DNA of 64,000 bases from Myxococcales bacterium (GTDB lineage Bacteria > Myxococcota_A > Polyangia > Haliangiales > Haliangiaceae). This document shows, one piece after another, positions 19,251 through 27,697 of this stretch. The stretch lies in assembly GCA_016720595.1 (NCBI GenBank), contig JADKKI010000023.1, positions 1 to 64,000 on the forward strand, given 5' to 3'. Under the pieces are notes generated by a model. The model searched no databases, was not told where the DNA came from, and saw nothing but the letters and a program-made list of their open reading frames with translations. Every line of letters starts with the position of its first letter. The first letter of the stretch is position 1. Made by a program: the position numbers and the translations under genes.

Positions 19251-19772
19251 TCACTGGCGAGTGGTGTAGACGACCGCGAGCGTGCCGTCGACGACCCGGC
19301 CGAGCACGAGCGCGAGTTCGCCGGGCGCGAGGCGCGGCGGTTCGAGCGAGATCACCGAGACCGCGCAGTCATCGAACATGCCGCCATCGTAGAGGCCCAG
19401 GCCGAGGGCCTTGAGCCCTGCCTCCTTGGCGGCGAAGCACGCCGCGCGGGTGGCGGCGCTGATGGCGATCGCGTGCTCGGGGGCGAGGAACCGCGAGGCG
19501 ATCCGCGCGAGACGTTCGTGGTCGGCATCGTCCACGAGATCGATGCCGAGCCGTGGCACGCGGGCGGCGACGGCGAGGGCACGGGTACGGCCGTGGGTGA
19601 TCGAGATCGCCGCTGTGGTCCCGGCGACGATCGGGCGGCTGCCGTCGTAGGCGAGGGTGCCGCCGAGTGGTGACAAGGCCAGCGCCGCGGCGCGCCGGCC
19701 GCACGCGTGGCGATCCTCGCCGGGGGCGATCGGGACCTCGGCGAGCTGGAAGCCGGCCGGGAGCGCGATCAC
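19251..19772 (-). CDS. 4'-phosphopantetheinyl transferase
   Basis: 173 aa, GTG start. It moves the phosphopantetheine arm of CoA to carrier-protein serines. Family motifs in order: I-S-I-T-H-G (about 55), G-I-D-L-V-D (about 77, with metal-binding Asp) and F-A-A-K-E-A-G-L-K-A-L-G (about 112, the K-E-A-x-x-K signature). It is last in a minus-strand unit aminotransferase - radical SAM - SDR - PPTase and overlaps the SDR gene by 4 bp. This makes it the likely activator of the ACP encoded at 30241. The length is between AcpS (about 125) and Sfp (about 230) types. Confidence 0.85.
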   Translation of the reverse strand: MIALPAGFQLAEVPIAPGEDRHACGRRAAALALSPLGGTLAYDGSRPIVAGTTAAISITHGRTRALAVAARVPRLGIDLVDDADHERLARIASRFLAPEHAIAISAATRAACFAAKEAGLKALGLGLYDGGMFDDCAVSVISLEPPRLAPGELALVLGRVVDGTLAVVYTTRQ

Positions 19773-20512
19773 ACCGCGCCGTCGACGACGAGCGTGGCGC
19801 CGTTGGTGTAGCTCGCGCGCTCCGACGCGATGAACGCGATCATGTCCGCCGCCTCCTCGAGCCTCCCCACGCGCCGGAGGGCGCAGTGCCGTACGTACTC
19901 TTCCTTCCGCGCGGGCGGCAGGTGATCGCTCACCCCCTCGTCGAGGATGCCCGGGGCCACACAGTTGACCGTGATGCCGTAGCGCCCGATCTCCTTCGCG
20001 AGGGACTCGGTGAACCCCTTGAGCGCGGCCTTCGCCGTGGCGTAGTGCACGGGCGCCTGCATCATCTTGATGCCGGCGAGAGAGCCCACGTTGATCACGC
20101 GGCCGTACCGCTCTCGGACCATCACCCGCAGCACCGCCTGGGTCGCGAGGAACGCGCCCTTGACGTGCGTGTCGAGCATGTTGTCCCAGTCGGACTCCTC
20201 CATCAGGGCGAGCGGAACGACCTGGCCGTACCCCGCATTGTTGACGAGGATGTCGATCTTGCCGTGGGCGCGATCGAGTGACTTCGCGAGCTCGGAGAGG
20301 CCCGGCTTGTCGAGGACCGAGACCTTGTGCGCCGAGGCGCGTCCGCCGGCAGCCTCGATCGCCGCGACGGTCGCCGCGGCGTCCTCATCGTGCTTGAGGT
20401 AGTTGAACGCGACGAACGCGCCCTCCTTGGCGAGGGTGAGGCAGATCGCGCGCCCGAGGCCTCGGGAGCCGCCCGTGACGAGCGCGACGCGCCCCGCGCA
20501 CAGCCCCGCCAC
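19769..20512 (-). CDS. FabG-like SDR reductase
   Basis: 247 aa, GTG start one base beyond the radical SAM stop. Classical SDR: T-G-G-S-R-G-L-G-R NADP site at 13-21, N-N-A-G at about 92, catalytic Ser in N-V-G-S-L, and Tyr/Lys in Y-A-T-A-K. 3-Oxoacyl-ACP reductase or related keto reduction is expected. It is clearly paralogous to the SDR at 32150: both share A-P-V-H-Y-A-x-A-K-x-A-L-x-G-x-T-E around the active site. Each sits next to a Tes-like radical SAM gene, pointing to a duplicated module. Confidence 0.85.
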   Translation of the reverse strand: MAGLCAGRVALVTGGSRGLGRAICLTLAKEGAFVAFNYLKHDEDAAATVAAIEAAGGRASAHKVSVLDKPGLSELAKSLDRAHGKIDILVNNAGYGQVVPLALMEESDWDNMLDTHVKGAFLATQAVLRVMVRERYGRVINVGSLAGIKMMQAPVHYATAKAALKGFTESLAKEIGRYGITVNCVAPGILDEGVSDHLPPARKEEYVRHCALRRVGRLEEAADMIAFIASERASYTNGATLVVDGAV

Positions 20513-22213
20513 TTAGCTGATCACCGGCAGCGAGAACGGCGCGCGTCCGAACTTGGCGCGTGGCGTCTCCGGGCCCTGGGCGGCGCCGCGGTGGAACATG
20601 TTGAAGCCACAGGCCGGCATGATCTTGCCGTCGATCTGCGGGTAGTGATGGCAGCACTTGCGGAGCCGCTCGAGATCGAAGTCGTGCCGGTCCATGTAGT
20701 GGTGGAGGAAGATCGACTTCGATTGCCGCTCGCTGACCCGTAGCGCCTCGCGCGTGGTGAGGGGCTTGGCGGGGAACATCTCGTCGAGAGAGCGCCGGAG
20801 CGCGCGGAGGATCTCGGCGCCGCGGGGGATCTCGTCCTGGCGCGCGAACACCTCGTGGATGACGTCGGCGAGCGCGTCCTCGACCTCGGGCGTGGGCGGC
20901 AGCGTGGCGGACGAGCGCAGGAGCGTGGCGTGCTTCTCGAAGTCCACGAACCGCGCGAACGGCACGCTGGTGCCGTCTTCGAGGCGGAGCAGGTACGTGA
21001 GCGAGACGCACTGCGGGTGCGAGCACGGCAGCGGGAAGAAGTCGGTGTAGCCGACCTTGCCGCCGGTCTGCTGATCGATGTGGCGGATCACGCCGGGGAT
21101 GGTGAGGCGATCGTTCGGATCGTGGACGAAGGTGCCGCCGCCGTGGCCGGTGTACGCGACGGGCTGGAAGTTGAGCGAGAGGAAGTGCGAGCCCGAGAGG
21201 AACAGCTCCACCACCTGGCCGATCTGGTGATCGTTGACGCCACGCGTGGCGACGAAGATCAGCTGGGTCGGGATGTCGAGCTCGGCGAGGATCGCGAGCG
21301 CGGCGTTCTTCTCGCTGACCAGGTCCTTGCCGCGGATCTTGGTGTGGACCTCGGCGGTGAAGCCATCGAGCTGGAGCCCGACGTAGATGCCCATGTCCTT
21401 GAGCGCCTGCGCGAACGCGCGATCCTTGCCGAGGCGGATGCCGTTGGTGATCAGCACCACGCGCCCGATCTCGGGGCGGCTCGCGATCGCGAGCAGCTCG
21501 AGGATCTTGGGGTGGCTCGTGGGCTCACCGCCGGAGAGGGCGATCGATTCGCAGACGCCCTCGGCCTCGATCAGGCCGTCGACGATCTTCGCGAACGTCG
21601 CCGGCTCCATGTGCTTCGAGTTGTGGTTGTCGACGATGCAGATCGGGCACTCGAGGTTGCAGTGATCGGTGACCTCGACGATCGGCAGGCAGGTGTGCTG
21701 CTCGTGATCGTCACACGTGCCGCAGTCCGTGGGGCAGCCGTGCTCGGCGGTGTTGCGGAACTTGAGCGGCTGGGTGCCGGCGCGCGCGAACGCATAGGCC
21801 TTGACGTAGTAGTTCGCATCCTCGGAGACCAGCGCCTCCGAGGGGCCGCACTTCGCGCAGTCCTTCAGGAAGTAGACCTGGCCCTTGCGGATCACCACGT
21901 CGGCGGCGACCAGGGCGAGGCACTTCGGGCAGGTCGACGTGGTGTGCTTGAACGAGTGATCGCCGACGAGGCCCTCGGGGACCACGCCGCGGGCGAGGAA
22001 CGAGCGCACGTACGCAGCGGCATCGTTCGAGACCTCCCACTCCACGGGGCCGCACACGGTGCAGCGCAGCAGGTGGACGACCTTCCCGTCACGGATGACG
22101 ACGCGCGCCTCACCCGGTGTGTTGCACGTGCGGCACGTGTCCGGCGCGTGTGCGAAGAACGTGTGCGGACGATCGGGCCGAGGCGGAGTGGTGTCGCAGC
22201 TCGTGCAGTCCAT
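20513..22213 (-). CDS. Tes/MJ0619-like radical SAM protein 1
   Basis: 566 aa. N-terminal part (1-150) has several C-x2-C pairs arranged as two zinc-ribbon/rubredoxin-like units (C-T-S-C, C-R-T-C, C-T-V-C-G-P, C-P-K-C, C-A-K-C-G-P). Then comes the family block G-C-P-T-D-C-G-T-C-x-x-H-x-Q and the SAM-binding cluster motif C-N-L-E-C-P-I-C at about 184. S-G-G-E-P-T-S-H-P, T-N-G-I-R, P-C-S-H-P-Q-C and a C-terminal C-C-H-H-Y ... C-G-F-N-M-F follow. These blocks recall archaeal tetraether synthase (MJ0619), which joins unactivated lipid alkyl carbons. The substrate here is unknown. It is longer than its two paralogs because of the extra ribbon unit. Third in the minus-strand unit by position, it lies 71 bp downstream of the aminotransferase. 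Confidence 0.85.
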   Translation of the reverse strand: MDCTSCDTTPPRPDRPHTFFAHAPDTCRTCNTPGEARVVIRDGKVVHLLRCTVCGPVEWEVSNDAAAYVRSFLARGVVPEGLVGDHSFKHTTSTCPKCLALVAADVVIRKGQVYFLKDCAKCGPSEALVSEDANYYVKAYAFARAGTQPLKFRNTAEHGCPTDCGTCDDHEQHTCLPIVEVTDHCNLECPICIVDNHNSKHMEPATFAKIVDGLIEAEGVCESIALSGGEPTSHPKILELLAIASRPEIGRVVLITNGIRLGKDRAFAQALKDMGIYVGLQLDGFTAEVHTKIRGKDLVSEKNAALAILAELDIPTQLIFVATRGVNDHQIGQVVELFLSGSHFLSLNFQPVAYTGHGGGTFVHDPNDRLTIPGVIRHIDQQTGGKVGYTDFFPLPCSHPQCVSLTYLLRLEDGTSVPFARFVDFEKHATLLRSSATLPPTPEVEDALADVIHEVFARQDEIPRGAEILRALRRSLDEMFPAKPLTTREALRVSERQSKSIFLHHYMDRHDFDLERLRKCCHHYPQIDGKIMPACGFNMFHRGAAQGPETPRAKFGRAPFSLPVIS

Positions 22214-22284
22214 GGGGAACGGCGTACCGTGTCCGTCGGGGGCCGCGCAAGCGCTTGCCGCCGTCTGCCGCCCACCGTCTGCCG

Positions 22285-23589
22285 CTACGACAGGTTCGCG
22301 AGGTGGTCGAGCTCCTCGCGGCACGCCTTTGCCAGCTCGGCGAGCCGGGCGTCGGGGATGTCGAAGCGCGGCTGGAGGCGGAGCACGCGCCAATCGTGCC
22401 CGCACACGAATGCGAAGAAGCCACGGGCATAGAGCCGGTAGCAGAGCAGGGGGCCGATCGTGGGCTGGTGCGCGAGCTCGGGCATCCCGAAGTGCTCGAA
22501 CGAGAGCCAGGGGTGCGGGGCGTGGACGAGCTCGACGCCGATCATGAAGCCCTCGCCGCGGACCTCGGTGAACAGCGGATTGCCGCGGAGCGCCTCGGCC
22601 AGGAGGGAGCGGAACTCCGCGCCGCGGCGCGCGACACTGGCGATCAGGTCGTCGTCGAGAAGATCGAGCGTGGCGAGGGCGGCCACGCAGGACAGGCCGT
22701 TGTAGCCGAACGTGGTGTTGTGGGACTCGCCGATGAAGAAGTTCTGTCCGTAGGCGCGCTCGAAGGTCTCGCGCTGGGTCAGCATCGCGGAGATCGGGAC
22801 CAGGCCCCCGCCGAGCGTCTTGGCGATCAGCGCGATCTCGGGCTTGCGCGGCCACGCCTCGCTCGCGAGGAACCGCCCGGAGCGGCCGAGAGCGGTCTGA
22901 ACCTCGTCGGCGACCAGCAGCGCGCCATGCTTGGCGGTCAGCTCGCACACCGCCGCGATCATCGCCGGGGACAGCGAGCGCACGCCCCCTTCGCCCTGGA
23001 TCGGCTCGACCACGACGGCGCACACGTCGCCGGGGGCCAGCGCCTTCGCGAGCGCGTCGACATCGTCGAACGGCACCTTCTCCACCCCCGGGAGGTGCGG
23101 GCCGAACGGATCGTGGAGGGGCCCATCGTGCATCAGCGACACCGCGCCGAACGTGCAGCCGTGGTAGCCGCCCGTGAGGGCGAGGATCCGCGGCTTGCGG
23201 GTGGCGGCGCGCGCCAGCTTGAGGGCCGCCTCGACGGCATCCGCGCCGCTCATCCCGAAGAACACGTTCGAGTACCCGGTGCGCTCGCACAGGCGACGCG
23301 CGAGCCGGCCAGCCCACGGGTTGACCCGCGACGGGAACCAGTTCGGCACGTCGGAGTCGAGGAAGCCGCGGATCGCGTCGGCGACGGCAGGGTTTCTGTG
23401 GCCGAGCATCTGCGTCCCGTGCAGGTCCTCGTAGGACTTCCCGGCGGCATCGTGGAGGACGCCCCCCTCGACCCGCACGAACTCGATCGGTTCGCGGGCC
23501 AGCCGTGCGCGCTCCGCGATCAGCGGGTTGACGAACGCGCGGAACTCGCCGAACCCGTGCTTGAGGATGTCTGCCGCCGACTCGCCCAT
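22285..23589 (-). CDS. class III PLP aminotransferase 1
   Basis: 434 aa. Fold type I, class III (glutamate-1-semialdehyde / omega-aminotransferase group): Y-H-G-C-T-F-G at about 145, the V-A-D-E-V-Q-T PLP-Asp strand, and the Schiff-base Lys in I-A-K-T-L-G-G-G-L. The C-terminus has an unusual C-G-H-D-W-R-V-L-R-L-Q-P segment also found in the paralog at 32887. Transfer of an amino group to an aldehyde or ketone of an acyl intermediate is inferred. Substrate is not predictable; haem synthesis is unlikely given the context. It is first in a minus-strand unit and divergent from the FabZ-headed operon, with a perfect dyad between. Confidence 0.85.
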   Translation of the reverse strand: MGESAADILKHGFGEFRAFVNPLIAERARLAREPIEFVRVEGGVLHDAAGKSYEDLHGTQMLGHRNPAVADAIRGFLDSDVPNWFPSRVNPWAGRLARRLCERTGYSNVFFGMSGADAVEAALKLARAATRKPRILALTGGYHGCTFGAVSLMHDGPLHDPFGPHLPGVEKVPFDDVDALAKALAPGDVCAVVVEPIQGEGGVRSLSPAMIAAVCELTAKHGALLVADEVQTALGRSGRFLASEAWPRKPEIALIAKTLGGGLVPISAMLTQRETFERAYGQNFFIGESHNTTFGYNGLSCVAALATLDLLDDDLIASVARRGAEFRSLLAEALRGNPLFTEVRGEGFMIGVELVHAPHPWLSFEHFGMPELAHQPTIGPLLCYRLYARGFFAFVCGHDWRVLRLQPRFDIPDARLAELAKACREELDHLANLS

Positions 23590-23624
23590 GACCCCGTGGA
23601 TCGCACTGGGGGAGCACGAGCGTC

Positions 23625-23651
23625 CAGCGTGTCCCCGCGCAAAACACGCTG
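23625..23651. promoter_or_regulatory. T-N11-A dyad in the divergent promoter
   Basis: CAGCGTGT - 11 nt - ACACGCTG is a perfect 8-bp-arm inverted repeat with the T-N11-A core of LysR-type regulator boxes. It lies midway between the divergent starts at 23589 and 23713, so one regulator could control both arms of the lipid locus. No LysR-type gene is in the window. Confidence 0.5.
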
Positions 23652-23696
23652 CCTGGAATTGCCCGTCTGCTCCGGATCCTCCTCGTCGGGCTTTGG

Positions 23697-23702
23697 TAGG
23701 CT
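23697..23702 (+). promoter_or_regulatory. -10 box TAGGCT before the lipid operon
   Basis: TAGGCT is 10 nt before the GTG at 23713, so the transcript would have a leader of only about 4 nt. It is the probable promoter of the 14-gene plus-strand operon. Confidence 0.45.
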
Positions 23703-23712
23703 GCGCGGGTTC

Positions 23713-24180
23713 GTGCGCTACATCCTCCTCGATCGCATCACCGTCCTGGAACCGCCCGAGCTGGCGCGGGGCATCAAGTGCGTCTCGCTCTCGGATGACA
23801 TCTTCGCGGACCACTTCCCGGGCTATCCGGTGATGCCGGGCGCGCTGATCCTCGAAGCACTCGCGCAGCTCTCGGGGGTGCTCCTCGAAGCGACGATGCG
23901 CGAGCGCGGGCGTCACGATCTGCACGCGATCTTGACGATGGCGGACCGCGCCAAGTTCCGCCACGTGGTCAGGCCCGGTGATCGGCTCGAGCTCGAGGCG
24001 CGCGTCGAGCGCGTCAGCGAAGATGGCGGGCAGGCGCAGGCGTTCGCGCGGGTCGAGGGCAAGCTCGCGAGCGAGGCGATGCTGTCGTTCGCCTTCATGC
24101 AAGTCACCGATCCGGGCGTGCTCGCGAAGCGCCGCGAGTACCTCGAGATCTGGCTGCACGGATCGATCGGAGCGCGCTGA
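23713..24180 (+). CDS. FabZ-like 3-hydroxyacyl-ACP dehydratase
   Basis: 155 aa, GTG start. Hotdog fold with the FabZ active-site segment H-F-P-G-Y-P-V-M-P-G-A-L-I-L-E-A-L-A-Q (about residues 36-54): the catalytic His and, on the helix, Glu. Dehydrates 3-hydroxyacyl chains on ACP. First gene of the operon; the stop is immediately followed by the GTG of ketosynthase 1. The C-terminus is somewhat longer than housekeeping FabZ. Confidence in the fold is high; chain length and whether it acts once or iteratively are unknown. Confidence 0.85.
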   Translation: MRYILLDRITVLEPPELARGIKCVSLSDDIFADHFPGYPVMPGALILEALAQLSGVLLEATMRERGRHDLHAILTMADRAKFRHVVRPGDRLELEARVERVSEDGGQAQAFARVEGKLASEAMLSFAFMQVTDPGVLAKRREYLEIWLHGSIGAR

Positions 24181-25416
24181 GTGACGCGCCGCCGCGTATT
24201 CGTGCGGGGCGTGGGGGCGTATACGCCGCTCGGTACGAGCTGGCCCGCGACGGTGGCGCAGCTCGCCACGGGCGCCACCGCGATCAAGGAGATCACGCGG
24301 TTCGATGCCGCGGGCTTCCCGTGCCACGTGGCCGCGTCGATCGAGACGTCATTCCCCGACGAGGATCGGCGCCTGCCGTACACGCGGTTCGCGGCGCGCG
24401 AGGCTTGGGAGATGGCCGGTGTCCGCGTGGGCACCGCACGGCTCGGCGTGTTCCTCGGCGCGGAATCGGGTCGCTGCCAGTGGGCCACGGCCCTCGGCCT
24501 CGCGCGGGCAGGGCGGGGTGCACGGGGCGAGTTCGATCACGCGAAGTTCGGGCGCGACGCACGGCACTTCGCCGAGCGCATCGACGCCTCGGTGATCTCG
24601 CCCTCCGCCGTCGCGACGGCGCTCGCGATCGAGTACGGCGCGCACGGCCCCGTGGAGACGGTGTCGCTCGCCTGTGCTTCGGGGAGCGCGGCGATCGTGG
24701 AGGCGGTCCGGGCGATCCGGCTCGGTGAGTGTGAGGTCGCGCTGTGTGGCGGCGTGGGCGCCGATGTGGATCCGCTGATGCTCGCGGGGTTCGGGTTGCT
24801 CGGCATCCTCAGCCCGCGCGGCATCTCGTGCCCGTTCGATGCGCATCGCGATGGCTTCATCATCGGTGAGGGCGCCGCGATGCTCGTCCTCTCGGCGGAG
24901 CCGGGGGACGCCACCGTGGAGATCGCGGGGATCGGCCGCAGCCTCGATGCGCATCACCTGACCGCGCCGGAGCCCGACGGAGACGGCGCCTCGCGCGCGA
25001 TGAGCGCCGCACTTCGCGATGCGGGCGAACCAGAGATCCAGTACGTCCAGGCGCACGGGACCTCCACGCCGCTCAACGATCGCATCGAGGTCGCCGCGAT
25101 CAAGCGCGCGCTCGGCGCGGGCGTGGCGCGGGCCCACGTCAGCTCCAGCAAGGGCGCGCTCGGGCACTGGGTGGCGGGCGCGGGAGCGCTCGGCGCGCTG
25201 TACGCCTACGAGGCGGTGCACGCCGGCACCGTGCTCCCGACCGCCGGCCTCGCGCTGCCGGACCCGGCGTGCGACGTGGCCCACGTGATCGGGCGTGCGC
25301 TGGCCAAGGACGTGGACGCCGCGCTGGCCAACGCCTTCGCGTTCGGCGGCGCCAACTCGTGCCTGGTCCTGCAGCGGGCGAAAAAGGGGTCTGACCCCGT
25401 TTCCGGGGTGGCATGA
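24181..25416 (+). CDS. ketosynthase 1 (FabF-like, complete active site)
   Basis: 411 aa, GTG start. Thiolase-fold beta-ketoacyl-ACP synthase with full Cys-His-His triad: Cys in S-L-A-C-A-S-G-S-A (about 164), His in Q-A-H-G-T-S-T-P (about 293), His in S-K-G-A-L-G-H-W (about 328), and the F-A-F-G-G-A-N-S end. Condenses malonyl-ACP with an acyl primer. The last residues (K-K-G-S-D-P-V-S-G-V-A) are encoded by a palindromic repeat that overlaps the next gene's start. Its partner without Cys is encoded just downstream, as in ketosynthase/chain-length-factor pairs. Confidence 0.88.
   Translation: MTRRRVFVRGVGAYTPLGTSWPATVAQLATGATAIKEITRFDAAGFPCHVAASIETSFPDEDRRLPYTRFAAREAWEMAGVRVGTARLGVFLGAESGRCQWATALGLARAGRGARGEFDHAKFGRDARHFAERIDASVISPSAVATALAIEYGAHGPVETVSLACASGSAAIVEAVRAIRLGECEVALCGGVGADVDPLMLAGFGLLGILSPRGISCPFDAHRDGFIIGEGAAMLVLSAEPGDATVEIAGIGRSLDAHHLTAPEPDGDGASRAMSAALRDAGEPEIQYVQAHGTSTPLNDRIEVAAIKRALGAGVARAHVSSSKGALGHWVAGAGALGALYAYEAVHAGTVLPTAGLALPDPACDVAHVIGRALAKDVDAALANAFAFGGANSCLVLQRAKKGSDPVSGVA
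25381..25408 (+). repeat. GGGGTCTGACCCC palindromic repeat at gene junction
   Basis: aaaaa followed by GGGGT-ctg-ACCCC (25386-25398). An overlapping alternative hairpin CCCCG-tttc-CGGGG (25395-25408) follows. The two stems share bases and cannot form together. It lies in the last codons of ketosynthase 1, directly before the ATG of the next gene. From memory, GGGGTC(A/T)GACCCC palindromes are dispersed repeats in many proteobacteria. Confidence 0.6.
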
Positions 25417-26420
25417 TCGCGATCCGCGCGATGGCGGCCGTGTCCGCGTTCGGAGCTGGTGCGCGCGGCCTCGGGACGGCGCTCGCGAGCGGGGCGGCGC
25501 TGCCCGGGATCCCGGCCGAGGCTCCGCTCGAGAACCCGCGCGCCCGCAAGATGATGTCCCGCGCGGCCTACCTCGCGGCGCGCTGCCTGAGGGGGCTCCT
25601 CGGCGAGCTGGCGTGGACCGAGGAGCGCGAGCAGGTGGGCTACTTCCTCGGCGTGGGCGCGTCGGGCGGTTCGCTCGACGAGTTCATGGCGCTCCTCGAC
25701 GAGAGCATCGCGGACGGTGCGTTCTCGCTCGCGCGGTTCGGCAAGCAGGGGCTCGCGGCGTGCAATCCGCTGCTCGCGTTCCAGCTGATGAACAACTTCA
25801 CGATGTGCCACGGCGCGATCCTCGAGGGCCTCGGCGGACCGAACAGTGCGGTGTTCTCGCGCGGTGCCGGGACCATCGCGGCGATCTCCGAGGCGGTCCA
25901 TGCCGTGCGGTCGGGAGACTGCGCCCGCGCGATCACGGGCGGTGCCGATGCGCCCACGCACCCCGCCACCGTCGCCGAGCTCACGCGCGAGGGCCTGGTC
26001 GGTCGAGGCCTCGTGGTCGCCGAGGGTGCGGGCCTCATCGCGCTCGAGGAGGTCTCGGCTTCCGCCCGCAGCACGCTCGTCGATGGCTGCGGGATGGCGA
26101 GCGGCCGGGGGCGCCCGGTGGCCGACGCGATCGCCGAGGCGGTCTCGGTCGCGCGCCTCGTCGAGCCCGTGGACCTCGTGGTGATCGCCCCGTGGGGGCC
26201 GCCCGCGGCAGACGCGCTGCGCGGGTGGGCGAACGTGACCTGCCCGGGTGCGCGCGTGGTCTCCACGGCGGCGCTCGGCGAGAGCCTCGCTGCCAGTGCG
26301 GCGCTGGCGGTGATCGCCGCCGCGGACCTGCTTGAACAGCGGGGCGGCAGGGCGGTCGTGCTGACGCTCGGCGTCGATGGCGATCCGGGTGTGGTGGTGC
26401 TGTCGCGGGAGGCCGCGTGA
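25413..26420 (+). CDS. ketosynthase-like protein lacking Cys/His (CLF-like) 2
   Basis: 335 aa, ATG overlapping the previous stop by 4 bp. The thiolase fold is recognisable (Y-F-L-G-V-G-A-S-G-G, I-T-G-G-A-D, V-V-A-E-G-A-G-L-I-A-L-E). The nucleophile position reads V-F-S-R-G-A-G instead of S-x-A-C-A-x-G, and neither catalytic His motif is present. It is about 75 residues shorter than a normal KS. Such subunits dimerise with an active KS and set chain length (as in type II PKS) rather than catalyse. Pairing with ketosynthase 1 or 3 is inferred from order. Confidence 0.8.
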   Translation: MIAIRAMAAVSAFGAGARGLGTALASGAALPGIPAEAPLENPRARKMMSRAAYLAARCLRGLLGELAWTEEREQVGYFLGVGASGGSLDEFMALLDESIADGAFSLARFGKQGLAACNPLLAFQLMNNFTMCHGAILEGLGGPNSAVFSRGAGTIAAISEAVHAVRSGDCARAITGGADAPTHPATVAELTREGLVGRGLVVAEGAGLIALEEVSASARSTLVDGCGMASGRGRPVADAIAEAVSVARLVEPVDLVVIAPWGPPAADALRGWANVTCPGARVVSTAALGESLAASAALAVIAAADLLEQRGGRAVVLTLGVDGDPGVVVLSREAA

Positions 26421-27697
26421 CGATCGCGATCACCGGCGTCGGCGTGGTCTCGGCGTTCGGCGTCGGCACCGAGGCGTTGTTCGCCGGGCTGGCCGCGGGT
26501 CGGAGCGCGATCTCGCGGATCCGCTCGTTCGACGCGTCGACGTTCCCCACGCGGGTAGCGGGTGAGGTGCCGGTGCTGCGCACCGATGTCGCGTGGTTGG
26601 CCCACGAGCTCGGCGACGGCACGCTCGCGCACGAGCTGCGTGCGTCAGGGGCACTGCGGGACCGCAAGCTGGGGTTCGGCCTGGTGGCCGCTGGCGAGGC
26701 CTGGCGCAGCGCCGGGTGTGGGGCGTCCGAGCGGACCGCCTCGCTCGTGATGGCGCTCGGACTCGAGCAGGCCTTCCTCGAGGATCTCGTGCCGCTCTAC
26801 GGCCGAGATGCGCAGGGCCGCCGAGCGCTGTGCTGGGACAAGGACACCAACACGCCGGGCGTGCGCTATCGGTCCTCGGTGGATCTGTGTGCACGGAGCA
26901 TCCACGCCATGCTCGACCTGCGTGGCCCGATGGTGGTCAACGCCTCGGCGTGCGCGGCGGGTGCGCTCGCGGTGGCCCACGCCGCTTCGCTGATCGAGCG
27001 CGGGGCGGCCGACATCGTGGTGTGCGGCGGCGCGGACTCGATGGTCAACCCGCTCGGCCTCGGCGGGATGTGCCGGCTCGGCGCACCGTCGCCGCGCGAC
27101 GAGCTCGATGCTTGCCGTCCGTTCGATCGGCGCCGCGATGGGCTGGTGATCGGCGAGGGTGCGGCGATGTTCGTCCTCGAGGATCTCGCGCGGGCACGTG
27201 CGCGTGGTGCGAGGCCCCTCGCGACCGTGCTCGGATGGGGCAGCACGCAGGATGGCTATCGCGCCACGGCACCGCGCCCGGATGGCCGCGCCGCGCAGGC
27301 CGCGATGACGCGCGCGATCACGCGCAGTGGTCTCCCTGCCGAGGCGATCGGCTACGTGAACGCGCATGGCACCGGCACACCGCTCAACGATCCCGCGGAG
27401 TGCAAGGCGCTCCATGGTGCGCTCGGTGCACACGCGAGTCGGGTCGCCGTCAGCTCGATCAAGGGAGCGGTGGGGCACCTGATGGCCGCGGCCGGTGCGA
27501 TCGAGCTCGCGGCGAGCCTGCTCGCCTTCGAGCGCGATCTCCTCCCCGGCACCGCGAACCTCGTCGATCGCGACCCGGAGTGCGATGTGGACGTGATCGG
27601 GCCAACCCCGCGCGCTGCGAGCGTCGGCGCGATCCTCTCCAACTCGTTCGGCTTCGGCGGCCAGAACGCCAGCCTCGTGATCGGGAGGCCGGCGTGA
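26417..27697 (+). CDS. ketosynthase 3 (FabF-like, complete active site)
   Basis: 426 aa, GTG start with 4-bp overlap. Complete KS: Cys in N-A-S-A-C-A-A-G-A (about 175), His in N-A-H-G-T-G-T-P (about 316), His in S-I-K-G-A-V-G-H-L-M-A-A-A-G (about 352), C-terminal N-S-F-G-F-G-G-Q-N-A-S. Closest in appearance to housekeeping FabF. With ketosynthase 1 the locus has two active condensing enzymes, which could act on different chain lengths or primers. Confidence 0.88.
   Translation: MTIAITGVGVVSAFGVGTEALFAGLAAGRSAISRIRSFDASTFPTRVAGEVPVLRTDVAWLAHELGDGTLAHELRASGALRDRKLGFGLVAAGEAWRSAGCGASERTASLVMALGLEQAFLEDLVPLYGRDAQGRRALCWDKDTNTPGVRYRSSVDLCARSIHAMLDLRGPMVVNASACAAGALAVAHAASLIERGAADIVVCGGADSMVNPLGLGGMCRLGAPSPRDELDACRPFDRRRDGLVIGEGAAMFVLEDLARARARGARPLATVLGWGSTQDGYRATAPRPDGRAAQAAMTRAITRSGLPAEAIGYVNAHGTGTPLNDPAECKALHGALGAHASRVAVSSIKGAVGHLMAAAGAIELAASLLAFERDLLPGTANLVDRDPECDVDVIGPTPRAASVGAILSNSFGFGGQNASLVIGRPA

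Noticed and set aside
22285..23589. Glutamate-1-semialdehyde aminotransferase (hemL) for haem synthesis
   Set aside because: Class III motifs match, but the C-terminal C-G-H-D-W segment, a paralog in the same locus and the lipid context argue against it.
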